DNA from: Streptomyces sp. R21
Lineage (GTDB): Bacteria; Actinomycetota; Actinomycetes; Streptomycetales; Streptomycetaceae
DNA: 64,000 nt
Direction of reading: 5' to 3'
NCBI RefSeq assembly: GCF_041051975.1
Contig: NZ_CP163435.1
Location: 5,737,001 to 5,801,000 of the forward strand
Under the pieces are notes generated by a model. That model was given only the letters and a program-made list of their open reading frames with translations. It was not told where the DNA came from and did no database searches. A program made the position numbers and the translations under genes. The first letter of the stretch is position 1, and each line of letters begins with the position of its first letter. Of the stretch, positions 9,153 through 16,957 are shown in pieces.

Positions 9153-9599
9153 CTAACCAGCGTGGACCGAGCGCTCGAAGAAGGTCTCCAGTACGACGGT
9201 CGCATGCGTTCCGCTGACGCCCTCGATCGCGTACAGGCGCCGCAGCACGTCCTGGAGCTGCTCGGTCGTCGCGGTGCGCACCTTGACCAGGACGGACGCG
9301 TTCCCCGCGATGACGTGCGCCTCTTGGATCTCGGGCAGCGCGGCGAAGGCCTCGGCGGAGTCGCCCATCCAGGCCGACGAGTCGACCATCACATAGGCGA
9401 GGACGCCGAGGTCGAGCGCCGCCGGGTCGACGTCGACGGTCGTGGCCCGGATGACCCCGGCCTCGCGCAGCTTGCGCACCCGCTCGTGCGCGGCCCCGGC
9501 GGAGAGGCCGACCGCCTTGCCCAGTACGGCGTAGGACTGCGTGGCGTCCTGTTGCAGGAGGGCCAGCAGCCGTCGGTCGATGTCATCCACCATCTTCAT
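9153..9599 (-). CDS. Lrp/AsnC-family regulator
   Basis: A 148-residue feast/famine regulator. The N-terminal HTH is at about 6-50 (DIDRRLLALLQQDATQSYAV, then GLSAGAAHERVRKLREAGVI) and is followed by the alpha/beta RAM domain that binds amino acids and builds octamers. The RAM part is complete (GNASVLVKVRTATTEQLQDV). It is the first gene of a probable two-gene unit with glutathione peroxidase and is divergent from the SMP-30 gene, so the 83-base gap at 9600-9682 may be its operator region. Its ligand cannot be read from the sequence. Confidence 0.92.
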   Translation of the reverse strand: MKMVDDIDRRLLALLQQDATQSYAVLGKAVGLSAGAAHERVRKLREAGVIRATTVDVDPAALDLGVLAYVMVDSSAWMGDSAEAFAALPEIQEAHVIAGNASVLVKVRTATTEQLQDVLRRLYAIEGVSGTHATVVLETFFERSVHAG

Positions 9600-9682
9600 C
9601 CTGAAACCATATCTCGTTCGGTCATGTGCGTGTTACGTTGAATGAAATTCTGTCTCGCGTGATCCATGGATGAGGGGGAACC

Positions 9683-10624
9683 GTGTCCGGTCAGATCGGC
9701 AACGGGTTGCACAACGAGTTGTACAACGGGGTGTACGAGATCCTGGACGACCGTTTCCGCACCGGCCGCTGTGCCATCGGCGACAGCAGGCTCGAAGTGC
9801 TGCACGACGGCAGCCGCTGGGCCGAGGGGCCGCTCTACGTCCCCGCCTGGCGCCAGCTGATCTGGAGCGACATCCCCAACGACCGCATCCTGCGCTGGGA
9901 CGAGCAGACCGGCAGCGTCGGCGTCTTCCGCACCCCGGCGGGCCACAGCAACGGCAACACGCTGGACCGGCAGGGCCGCCTGATCACCTGCGAGCAGGGC
10001 AACCGCCGGGTCACCCGCACCGAGCACGACGGCACGGTCACCGTCCTCGCCGACCGCTACGACGGCAAGCGCCTCAACAGCCCGAACGACTCGGTCGTCC
10101 GCTCCGACGGCTCGGTCTGGTTCTCCGACCCGGACTTCGGGATCAGGACCGACTACGAGGGCCATCGCGCCGAGAGCGAGATCGGCGCCCGGAACGTCTA
10201 CCGGATCGACCCGGTGACGGCCGAGGTGCGGCTGGTCGCGGACGGCTTCATGGGGCCCAACGGCGTCGTCTTCTCCGCCGACGAACAGCAGCTCTACGTC
10301 TCCGACTCCAGCGCGGGCCGCATCCACGTCTACGACGTGCGTGACGACGGCACCCTCTCGGACGGCAAGGTGTTCGCGGAGGGCAGGGACGGCGTCCGCT
10401 TCGACAACATCCGCTTCGACGACGAGGGCCGGCTCTGGGCGGCCGCCCTCGGTGACGGCGTGCACTGCTACGACCCCGACGGCACCCTCCTCGGCCGGAT
10501 CGTCGTCCCCGAGACGGTCTCCAACATCACCTTCGGCGGCCCGAAGAACAACCGCATGTTCATCACGGCCTCGACGTCGCTGTACTCGCTGGTGGTGTCG
10601 GTGACCGGAGCGCCCCGGATCTAA
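9683..10624 (+). CDS. SMP-30/gluconolactonase-like hydrolase
   Basis: A 313-residue six-bladed beta-propeller of the SMP-30/gluconolactonase/LRE family. Expected metal-site residues are present: Glu in SRWAEGPLYVP, Asn in LNSPNDSVVRSDGSVWFSDP and Asp in ADEQQLYVSDSSAGRI. Members hydrolyse sugar lactones in cytoplasmic sugar-acid pathways; the substrate here is not predictable. GTG at 9683 has GAGGGGGAA just upstream. The stop overlaps the stop of the convergent ArsR-like gene by four bases. Confidence 0.9.
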   Translation: MSGQIGNGLHNELYNGVYEILDDRFRTGRCAIGDSRLEVLHDGSRWAEGPLYVPAWRQLIWSDIPNDRILRWDEQTGSVGVFRTPAGHSNGNTLDRQGRLITCEQGNRRVTRTEHDGTVTVLADRYDGKRLNSPNDSVVRSDGSVWFSDPDFGIRTDYEGHRAESEIGARNVYRIDPVTAEVRLVADGFMGPNGVVFSADEQQLYVSDSSAGRIHVYDVRDDGTLSDGKVFAEGRDGVRFDNIRFDDEGRLWAAALGDGVHCYDPDGTLLGRIVVPETVSNITFGGPKNNRMFITASTSLYSLVVSVTGAPRI

Positions 10625-11589
10625 CCGCCCTGCGCCTTGACCAGGACTTCCCCCGCCGCTGTCCGGGAGTACAGCACCGAACGGCCCGCCCGGCGCCTCT
10701 GCACCAGCCGGGCGTCCAGCAGCACTCTCAGATGGCGGCCGACCGAGCCGAGCCCCTGCCCGGTCACGGCGACCAACTGGCTGGTGCTCATGGGGGATTC
10801 GAGCAGGACGAGCACGGCGGCGCGGGCCGGGCCGAGCAGGGCGCCCAGGCTCTCGGGCACGGCGTCCGGCTCCGGCTGGGCGAGGACGCCCGAGCAGGGG
10901 TAGACGACGGCGTACCGGTGGCCCTCGTCCCACGACACCCAGCCGTGCCGCTGCGCTGTGACCGGCACGAAGAGCAGCTGGGCACCGGATATCTCCCGGG
11001 GTGGGTACTCGTGCAGATTGATCTGCAGCCGGTTGTCGCCGAGCCAGCGGGTCCCCGGGCGCAGGGCGTCCAGCGCGGCGGCCCAGCCGCCCTGGCTGAG
11101 CTGCGCGGTGCGGGCCACGATGTCCGCCTCCAGGACGCGCCGACGCCGGGCCCAGTAGGGGCGTACGGCGTCCGTCCAGACGTACTCCAGGAGGTCGGCG
11201 GCCCGCTGCGGGAGGTCGTCGCGGTCGAGGAGGGCGGGGAGGGGGCCGCGCAGGGAGAGGACGAGGTGGGCGCGCGCCTCGACCGGGGACGCCTCCCGGA
11301 CGCGCGCGACCTCCGTCCCGAAATCCTCGTCCTCGCCCGTCGGGGTCGGGGTGAGGAAGTCCGCGATCCACTCCTTCCCCAGCCCGGAGCGGATGAGCAG
11401 CGCCGTGACCGGGTCGGCCGCCAGCCGCTCCCGGTACGCGGGGAGGTGGGCGTCCAGCCAGGCCTGTTCACCGGGGTGCCCGGCCGCACCGGCGTGCAGC
11501 ACTTTCAAAGCCGCGAAGGTCTCGGTGAGCGGCGAGAGCACGAAGCGGCTGCCCGCGAGGGTGTCGGCGTTCACCTGCCACCAGCCCAT
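10621..11589 (-). CDS. ArsR-like winged-helix regulator (DUF5937 type)
   Basis: A 322-residue protein. The first 230 residues match the DUF5937-type N-terminal region found in actinobacterial regulators. The last 90 form an ArsR-like winged helix (ESPMSTSQLVAVTGQGLGSV, then GRHLRVLLDARLVQRRRAGR and SVLYSR). No metal-binding cysteine motif is seen. ATG at 11589 is chosen over an upstream start at 11667 because GGGGGCGG precedes it and the longer form would overlap the divergent transporter gene. Divergence from the MFS gene suggests that it controls that exporter. Confidence 0.87.
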   Translation of the reverse strand: MGWWQVNADTLAGSRFVLSPLTETFAALKVLHAGAAGHPGEQAWLDAHLPAYRERLAADPVTALLIRSGLGKEWIADFLTPTPTGEDEDFGTEVARVREASPVEARAHLVLSLRGPLPALLDRDDLPQRAADLLEYVWTDAVRPYWARRRRVLEADIVARTAQLSQGGWAAALDALRPGTRWLGDNRLQINLHEYPPREISGAQLLFVPVTAQRHGWVSWDEGHRYAVVYPCSGVLAQPEPDAVPESLGALLGPARAAVLVLLESPMSTSQLVAVTGQGLGSVGRHLRVLLDARLVQRRRAGRSVLYSRTAAGEVLVKAQGG

Positions 11590-11665
11590 CGTCCGACCGC
11601 CCCCTTGGTTTCGCGTCCGCGCGAAACAATAACGGCCGCCGCGTACGCCGCCCGAGACTCCCCGC

Positions 11666-12904
11666 ATGCGCAGCTACTCCGACCTCTTCCGCACCCGGGA
11701 GTTCACCCCGTTCTTCCTGGCCTCCGCACTCCAGGGCGCCGCCCAGACGGTGGGCGGCCTGGCCCTGGGCACGCTCGTCTACGAGAAGACCGGCTCACCG
11801 CTGCTGTCCGCGCTGAGCATGTTCGGCCCGTCCCTCGCCCAGGTCCTCGGCGCGACCACCCTCCTCTCGGCGGCCGACCGGCTCCCGCCGCGCGCGACGA
11901 TGACCGGCATCTCGCTCGCCTTCGCCGTCTGTACGGCGGTCATGGCGCTGCCCGGCCTGCCCGTCGCCGGGATCTTCGGACTCCTGCTGCTGCTGGGCCT
12001 CGTCACCTCACTGGGCGGCGGCGTCCGCTGGGGCCTGCTGAACGAGATCCTGCCGGAGGGCGGCTACCTGCTCGGCCGCTCGGTCTTCAACATGCTGAAC
12101 GGCATCATGCAGATCACGGGCTTCGCGACGGGCGGTGTCCTCGTCGTCGTCCTCTCCCCGCGCACCACGCTCCTCACGGCCGCCGCCCTCTACCTCACGG
12201 GCGCCCTCGCCACCCGCCTCGGCCTCAGCCGCCGCCCGCCGCGCACCTCCGGCCGGCCGTCCGTCGCCCAGACCTGGCGCACGAACGCCGTCCTGTGGTC
12301 CTCCGTCCCCCGGCGCCACGTCTACCTGCTCCTGTGGGTCCCCAACGGCCTGATCGTCGGCTGCGAGTCGCTGTACGTCTCGTACGCCCCCGACCGCGCG
12401 GGCCTGCTCTTCGCCTTCGCGGCGTTCGGGATGTTCGTCGGCGACGTGACGACGGGACGGCTCCTCACCCCACCGGTGCGGCGGCGCATGGGCGTGCCCC
12501 TGCTGCTCCTCCTGGCCACGCCCTACCTGCTCTTCGCCCTCCACCCCGCGGTGGGCGTCGCGGCGGCCTGCGTCGCCGTCGCCTCGATCGGCTTCGGCGC
12601 GAGCCTGGTCCAGCAGGAACGCCTGATGTCCCTGACTCCGCCAGAACTCAGCGGTCACGCCCTCGGGTTGCACTCCTCGGGCATGCTCACCATGCAGGGC
12701 GTGAGCGCGGCGCTGGCGGGCGCGGTGGCCCAACTGACGTCACCGGGCGCCGCGATGGCGGTCATGGCGGTCACGTCACTTGCGGCGACGGCCGCGTTGT
12801 CAGCCGCGGGCAAGCGTGAGGAACGCCGTCCAGGTGGCGGGGGCGAGAGTGAGGGCGGGGCCCTCGATGTTCTTGGAGTCCCGGATGTGGATGGCGCGCG
12901 GTGA
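11666..12904 (+). CDS. MFS transporter
   Basis: A 412-residue major-facilitator permease with about 12 hydrophobic helices. The N-terminal FRTREFTPFFLASALQGAAQ resembles the MFS_3 group of small-molecule exporters. It sits divergent from an ArsR-like regulator, a common drug-exporter arrangement. The final 35 residues (from KREERRP onward) are hydrophilic and are read antisense to the DUF397 gene. They look like run-on beyond the natural end rather than conserved transporter sequence. Substrate unknown. Confidence 0.87.
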   Translation: MRSYSDLFRTREFTPFFLASALQGAAQTVGGLALGTLVYEKTGSPLLSALSMFGPSLAQVLGATTLLSAADRLPPRATMTGISLAFAVCTAVMALPGLPVAGIFGLLLLLGLVTSLGGGVRWGLLNEILPEGGYLLGRSVFNMLNGIMQITGFATGGVLVVVLSPRTTLLTAAALYLTGALATRLGLSRRPPRTSGRPSVAQTWRTNAVLWSSVPRRHVYLLLWVPNGLIVGCESLYVSYAPDRAGLLFAFAAFGMFVGDVTTGRLLTPPVRRRMGVPLLLLLATPYLLFALHPAVGVAAACVAVASIGFGASLVQQERLMSLTPPELSGHALGLHSSGMLTMQGVSAALAGAVAQLTSPGAAMAVMAVTSLAATAALSAAGKREERRPGGGGESEGGALDVLGVPDVDGAR

Positions 12905-12979
12905 GGTGGCTACCTCAAGGCACTGACCGCCCTGGTCACTGCTGTAGCTCGACTTGAACCACTGAAGTGCGTTGCTCAT
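12800..12979 (-). CDS. DUF397 small protein
   Basis: A 59-residue DUF397 protein with the typical MSNALQWFKSSYSS start, GGQCLEVA and IHIRDSK blocks. Members are partners, often toxin- or anti-regulator-like, of XRE/DUF5753 regulators. The ATG overlaps the TGA of the upstream XRE gene (ATGA), so translation is coupled, and AGGAG lies just upstream. Its 3' half (12800-12904) is antisense to the end of the convergent MFS gene. Confidence 0.9.
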   Translation of the reverse strand: MSNALQWFKSSYSSDQGGQCLEVATSPRAIHIRDSKNIEGPALTLAPATWTAFLTLARG

Positions 12980-13815
12980 TGCTCTCCTAGCAGGCGGTCC
13001 AACAGGCTCCTGGTTTCTTGGGGGTTGAGAGCCTGTGTCCGCAGCATCGCATACCTCCGCTCTAGATAAGACACCTCGTCCGGGTCTGCGATCAGCCAAC
13101 CTCGGCGGGGTGCTTCGGTGTAGGCGATGCGCTGATGGTCGGGGGTCTCGATGAGGGTGAAGGGTCCGGCGAGTCCGGCGAGTCCGGCGTGGAAGTCGCG
13201 GCCGACCGGCATGACCTGAAGGGCGACGCCCGGGAGATCGGCCCAGTCGCGTAGGCGGCCTAGCTGCTCGTAGTAGACCTCGTCTCCGCCGAGGCGGTCC
13301 ATCAGAGCCACCTCGGACACGATGAAGGTGATGGTCGGCGGCACCTTGCGATGCAGGATCTCCTGGCGCTCGATGCGAGCCGCCACGCGCTGCTCCACCT
13401 CGTCCTCGGTGAGGGCCGGAACGTCGTTGTGGAAGACCGCACGGGCGTACGCCGAGGTCTGGAGCAGACCTGGCAGCACCTGGTTGTCGTACCAGGAGAG
13501 CGCCAGGGCTTCTCGCTCCAGATCTACGTACTCCTCGGCCCACCGAGGAAACAGATCCACCTCCGGCATGTTCTCCACCGCGACCGACAACACCCCTTTG
13601 GTGTCCAGCAGTTGATCGAGAAGCGCCGCGAAGTCCTCCTTCAGTGGACGCCTCCCCTGCTCGATGGAGGCAATCGTCTCCTCGTCCACGAGGGCGCGCT
13701 CCGCCAGCGATCGCTGGGTGTAACCGGCCGCCCTCCGCAGGGCGGCCACCTGCGCCCCCAGCATCTTCATCGCCGACGCGTTCTTGCGGCGCTTCGCGCC
13801 AGTCCCGCTGCTCAT
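12976..13815 (-). CDS. XRE-family regulator with DUF5753 domain
   Basis: A 279-residue regulator. The Cro/C1 helix-turn-helix is at about 20-75 (RRAAGYTQRSLAERALVDEE, then TIASIEQGRR), followed by a DUF5753 domain (WYDNQVLPGLLQTSAYARAV, LTEDEVEQRVAARIERQEIL). ATG at 13815 has GGGGAG about nine bases upstream. It is coupled to the DUF397 gene by an ATGA overlap and is divergent from an RsbW-like ATPase gene. This XRE-DUF397-ATPase trio resembles the conserved streptomycete clusters linked to development and antibiotic control. The long inverted repeat at 13857-13885 lies in the shared promoter region. Confidence 0.92.
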   Translation of the reverse strand: MSSGTGAKRRKNASAMKMLGAQVAALRRAAGYTQRSLAERALVDEETIASIEQGRRPLKEDFAALLDQLLDTKGVLSVAVENMPEVDLFPRWAEEYVDLEREALALSWYDNQVLPGLLQTSAYARAVFHNDVPALTEDEVEQRVAARIERQEILHRKVPPTITFIVSEVALMDRLGGDEVYYEQLGRLRDWADLPGVALQVMPVGRDFHAGLAGLAGPFTLIETPDHQRIAYTEAPRRGWLIADPDEVSYLERRYAMLRTQALNPQETRSLLDRLLGEQ

Positions 13816-13856
13816 GACGTCGAACTCCCCACCCCAGGGCGTACGTTCACCGCAGG

Positions 13857-13885
13857 GAACCCGTACAACAAATCTGTACGGGTTC
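13857..13885. promoter_or_regulatory. Perfect 11-base inverted repeat between divergent genes
   Basis: GAACCCGTACA, seven bases, TGTACGGGTTC. The two arms match perfectly and lie between the starts of the XRE regulator (13815) and the ATPase (13901). Size, symmetry and position fit an operator controlling both genes. It lacks a downstream T tract, so a terminator is less likely. Confidence 0.65.
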
Positions 13886-13900
13886 GCTCGCTGCTCCATC

Positions 13901-14320
13901 ATGACCACAGAGCGTCACTCTCGCCTCATGAACAGCGAAACGCCACCCCCACGCGAGCGCTTCTACCCGCGGGAACGTCAATCGGTCCCGGCGGCGAGGG
14001 AGTTCACGCGCGCGGCGCTGTCCGACTGGGGCGTCCCGACGGGAACGTACGACGACATCCTGCTGTGCGTCAGCGAACTGGCCACGAACGCCTTGCTGCA
14101 CGGCGTCCCGCCGGGCCGGGGTTTCCAGCTCCGGCTGATCCCGTACGACGGAACGCTCCGCGTCGAGGTGCACGACAGCGGCGGCGGTGAGCCGCGCGTG
14201 ACCCCGCCGGGCGACGAGCGCGGCCGGGGGCTGCTGCTGGTGTCGCTGCTCGCGGGCAAGTGGGGGGTGGGGGAGCGGGACCCCGGAAAGATCGTGTGGT
14301 GCGAGTTCTTCGTGGTCTGA
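13901..14320 (+). CDS. ATP-binding protein, RsbW-like anti-sigma type
   Basis: A 139-residue HATPase_c_2 protein. The N-box is ILLCVSELATNALLHG, the G1 box is VEVHDSGGGEP and the G2 region is ERGRGLLLVSLLAGKWGV, the ATP-binding Bergerat fold of serine kinases that control anti-sigma antagonists. Streptomyces has dozens of copies, often beside XRE/DUF397 pairs as here. The start is uncertain: ATG 13901 and ATG 13928 both lack a good ribosome site, and I kept the longer form. It may be regulated through the inverted repeat at 13857-13885. Confidence 0.87.
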   Translation: MTTERHSRLMNSETPPPRERFYPRERQSVPAAREFTRAALSDWGVPTGTYDDILLCVSELATNALLHGVPPGRGFQLRLIPYDGTLRVEVHDSGGGEPRVTPPGDERGRGLLLVSLLAGKWGVGERDPGKIVWCEFFVV

Positions 14321-14328
14321 GGGCCCCG

Positions 14329-14358
14329 CGGGCCGGACGCGGTCAGGCGTCCGGCCCG
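14329..14358. terminator. Bidirectional hairpin between convergent genes
   Basis: CGGGCCGGACGC-GGTCAG-GCGTCCGGCCCG, a perfect 12-pair stem just after the ATPase stop. It overlaps the last codons of the convergent GbsR-like gene and could serve both transcripts. Confidence 0.65.
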
Positions 14359-15071
14359 GGATCGGGTTTCGTGTGGAGGACTTCGCGGGCCTGGCCCGCG
14401 GCGCGGGTGATGGTCTCGGAGATGAAGTCGAGGAAGCGGGCGGCGTTCTCCAGGCGGGTGGCGGCCGGGGTGCCCGACTTCAGGACGCCGACGCCCTGCC
14501 GCGCGGTGTCGGCGAGCTGAGCGGTGCCACGGGCGCTGGCCATCATCGACTCGTACCAGACGTCGGCGTCGATGATGTAGCGCTCCCGGCGGCGGTCGTC
14601 GCGTTCCCGGCGGACGAGACCCTGCTCGTCTAGGAACGCGATCGCCTTGGAGATGGACGCCGGGCTGACCTGGAGACGCTGGACGAGTTCGGCCGCGGTG
14701 AGGCTGCCCGTGTCGCTGATGAAGAGGGCGGCCAGCACCCGGGCCATCATCTGGGGCGTCCCCGACTGTATGAAGACGGTGGTGAGCGTCTCCTCGTACT
14801 GGCGCACGGCCTCGGCGTCGCGTCCGTAGGCCTGCGGGGGCTCCGCCGCCCCCCGGGGCGAGGCCTGCCGGCGCCGGTGGGTGCGCTGTTCGGTGGCGCG
14901 ATGGGCCAGGTCGGCGCGGTAGGCGGTGGGGCCGCCGTTGCGCGTCACCTCGCGCGTGATCGTCGAGGTCGGGCGGTCGAGGCCCCTCGCGATCTCGGCG
15001 TAGGCGAGGCCGTCGGCCAGCCCCGACGCGATCTGCCGGCGTTCCTGCTGGGTGAGCCTGCCTCCGGGCAT
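14343..15071 (-). CDS. GbsR/MarR-like regulator with extra N-terminal HTH
   Basis: A 242-residue regulator with two DNA-binding parts. An N-terminal HTH_38-like element (RLTQQERRQIASGLADGLAY, then AEIARGLDRPTSTITREV) resembles the IS30-type HTH. The second is a MarR/GbsR winged helix (TAAELVQRLQVSPASISKAI, then AFLDEQGLVRRERDDRRRER). It is divergent from the DUF4097-ABC operon, which it probably represses. The intergenic gap is AT-rich for this genome and holds several TTGCAA/CGCAAC half-sites. Such proteins often sit next to DrrAB-type exporters in streptomycetes. Confidence 0.85.
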   Translation of the reverse strand: MPGGRLTQQERRQIASGLADGLAYAEIARGLDRPTSTITREVTRNGGPTAYRADLAHRATEQRTHRRRQASPRGAAEPPQAYGRDAEAVRQYEETLTTVFIQSGTPQMMARVLAALFISDTGSLTAAELVQRLQVSPASISKAIAFLDEQGLVRRERDDRRRERYIIDADVWYESMMASARGTAQLADTARQGVGVLKSGTPAATRLENAARFLDFISETITRAAGQAREVLHTKPDPGPDA

Positions 15072-15120
15072 CGCGGTCTCCTTCGTGGTTCTCGGATGCC
15101 CCCACCATAGCGTTCACTCC

Positions 15121-15260
15121 CATTCCATTGCAACGTCAAGAGTGGGAGTGTTGCGTTAGATTCCAAGCCAGTGCAACGATTTATTGGCTCTGAGCTGCGG
15201 TTATTTAGATTGCTTGCAATATCTCTGTTGCCAGACTCGCGAACGCAACGTAGCTTTTCG
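15121..15260. promoter_or_regulatory. Cluster of GCAAC half-sites in a divergent promoter
   Basis: Within about 140 bases the motif recurs in both orientations: CATTGCAACG, AGTGTTGCGTT, CAGTGCAACGA, GCTTGCAATA and GAACGCAACG. The segment lies between the GbsR/MarR-like gene and the DUF4097 gene, is much richer in A/T than its surroundings, and is the obvious place for the regulator to bind. Confidence 0.5.
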
Positions 15261-15293
15261 CTCATCGAAAACGACGCAGTCAAGGAGCACACC

Positions 15294-15965
15294 ATGCAGA
15301 AGTTCGACACCACCGCCCCCGTCACCGCCATCCTCGACATCCCCGCCGGACGCATCCGGCTCATCGCCGCCGACCGGACCGACACCACGGTCGAGGTCCT
15401 CCCCGCGGAAGCCTCGAAGGGCCGCGACGTGAAGGCGGCGGAGCAGACCACGGTCGAGTACGCCGACGGCGTCCTGCGGGTCTCGGCCGCACCGGCGAAG
15501 AACCGGATCCTCGGCAACTCCGGATCGGTCGAGGTGACCATCCAGGTGCCCACCGGCTCCCGTGTCGAGGGCAAGGCGGGCGCGGCCGAGTTCCGGGCCG
15601 TGGGACGGTTCGGCGACATCGCCTTCGAGGGCGCGTACGACTTGATCAAGATCGACGAGGCAGCGAGCGTCCGCCTCACCGCCGTCGCCGGTGACGTCAC
15701 CGTCGGCCGCCTGGGCGGCCCCGCGGAGATCAGCACCGCCAAGGGCAACATCCGGATCGACGAGGCCGTGCGAGGCACGGTCCTCCTGCGCACGGCGATG
15801 GGCGATGTCTCGGTCGGCGCCGCCGCAGGAGTCTCCGCCTCGCTGGACGCCGGCACCGCCTACGGCCGGATCGCCAACTCGCTCAAGAACACCGAAGGCG
15901 CCTCCGCCGCCCTGAACATCCACGCGACCACCTCGTACGGCGACGTCACCGCCCGCAGCCTCTGA
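15294..15965 (+). CDS. DUF4097-family beta-strand repeat protein
   Basis: A 223-residue protein made of short beta-strand repeats, with recurring segments such as VTAVAGDVTVGRLGGPAEIS and TAKGNIRIDEAVRGTVLLRT, typical of the DUF4097 (adhesin-like) family and predicted to form a beta-solenoid. No signal peptide is seen, so it is probably cytoplasmic. AAGGAG precedes the ATG. It is the first gene of an operon with a DrrA-like ATPase and DrrB-like permease, an arrangement repeated in many Streptomyces genomes; its role in export is unknown. Confidence 0.85.
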   Translation: MQKFDTTAPVTAILDIPAGRIRLIAADRTDTTVEVLPAEASKGRDVKAAEQTTVEYADGVLRVSAAPAKNRILGNSGSVEVTIQVPTGSRVEGKAGAAEFRAVGRFGDIAFEGAYDLIKIDEAASVRLTAVAGDVTVGRLGGPAEISTAKGNIRIDEAVRGTVLLRTAMGDVSVGAAAGVSASLDAGTAYGRIANSLKNTEGASAALNIHATTSYGDVTARSL

Positions 15966-16000
15966 CCATCACCCGCAGCCTGTAGACAAGGACACCCCTC

Positions 16001-16957
16001 ATGACCAACCTGGCCATCGCGGCGAACGGGCTGCGAAAGTCCTACGGCGACAAGGTCGTGCTCGACGGCATCGACCTGGCCGTGCCCGAAGGAACGATCT
16101 TCTCCCTGCTCGGTCCGAACGGCGCCGGCAAGACCACGGCCGTGAAGATCCTCTCCACCCTCATCACCGCCGACGCCGGTGACCTGTACGTCGGCGGCCA
16201 CAACCTGGCCGCCGATCCGCAGGCGGTGCGGGCCGCGATCGGTGTCACCGGTCAGTTCTCCGCCGTGGACGGGTTGATCACCGGTGAGGAGAACATGTTC
16301 CTCATGGCGGATCTGCATCACCTGTCCAGGGGGGAGGGGCGGCGGGCCGCTGCCGAGCTCCTGGAGCGTTTCGATCTCGCGGAGGCGGCGAAGAAGCCCG
16401 CCTCCACCTACTCCGGGGGCATGAAGCGCCGCCTCGACCTGGCCATGACGCTGGTCGGCGACCCGCGGATCATCTTCCTCGACGAGCCGACCACCGGCCT
16501 GGACCCGCGCTCCCGGCACAACATGTGGCAGATCATCCGCGAGCTGGTGTCCGACGGCGTCAGTGTCTTCCTCACCACGCAGTACCTGGAGGAGGCCGAC
16601 GAACTCGCCGACCGGATCGCGGTGCTGCACGACGGGAAGATCGCCGCCGAGGGCACCGCCGACGAGCTGAAGCGGCTCATCCCGGGCGGGCATGTCCGGC
16701 TCCGCTTCACCGACCCGGCCGCCTACCGCCACGCCGCCGCAGCGCTGCGCGAGGTCACTCGGGACGACGAGGCCCTCGCCCTGCAACTGCCCAGTGGCGG
16801 CAGCCAGCGCGAGCTGCGCGCGATCCTCGACCGGCTGGACGCCGCCGGCGTCGAGGCGGACGAGCTGACCGTGCACACCCCCGACCTCGACGACGTGTTC
16901 TTCGCCCTGACCGCCGACACCCACGTCCCCGCCCAGTCCAAGGAGACCGTCCGATGA
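16001..16957 (+). CDS. ABC transporter ATPase, DrrA family
   Basis: A 318-residue nucleotide-binding subunit of a type-2 (drug or lipid) ABC exporter. Walker A is GPNGAGKT (38-45), the signature is YSGGMKRRLDLA (from about 137) and Walker B is IIFLDEPTTGLD (about 157-168). The C-terminal extension carries the DUF4162-like region found in daunorubicin-resistance ATPases. Its stop overlaps the permease start (ATGA), so the two are coupled. Expression is likely controlled by the GbsR/MarR-like protein upstream. Confidence 0.95.
   Translation: MTNLAIAANGLRKSYGDKVVLDGIDLAVPEGTIFSLLGPNGAGKTTAVKILSTLITADAGDLYVGGHNLAADPQAVRAAIGVTGQFSAVDGLITGEENMFLMADLHHLSRGEGRRAAAELLERFDLAEAAKKPASTYSGGMKRRLDLAMTLVGDPRIIFLDEPTTGLDPRSRHNMWQIIRELVSDGVSVFLTTQYLEEADELADRIAVLHDGKIAAEGTADELKRLIPGGHVRLRFTDPAAYRHAAAALREVTRDDEALALQLPSGGSQRELRAILDRLDAAGVEADELTVHTPDLDDVFFALTADTHVPAQSKETVR

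Noticed and set aside
9596..11371. Long minus-strand frame covering the SMP-30 and ArsR region
   Set aside because: It crosses two well-supported genes in another frame and has biased shadow composition.
13857..13885. Transcription terminator
   Set aside because: It lies between divergent starts rather than after genes, has a seven-base AT-rich spacer and no T tract; operator is the better reading.
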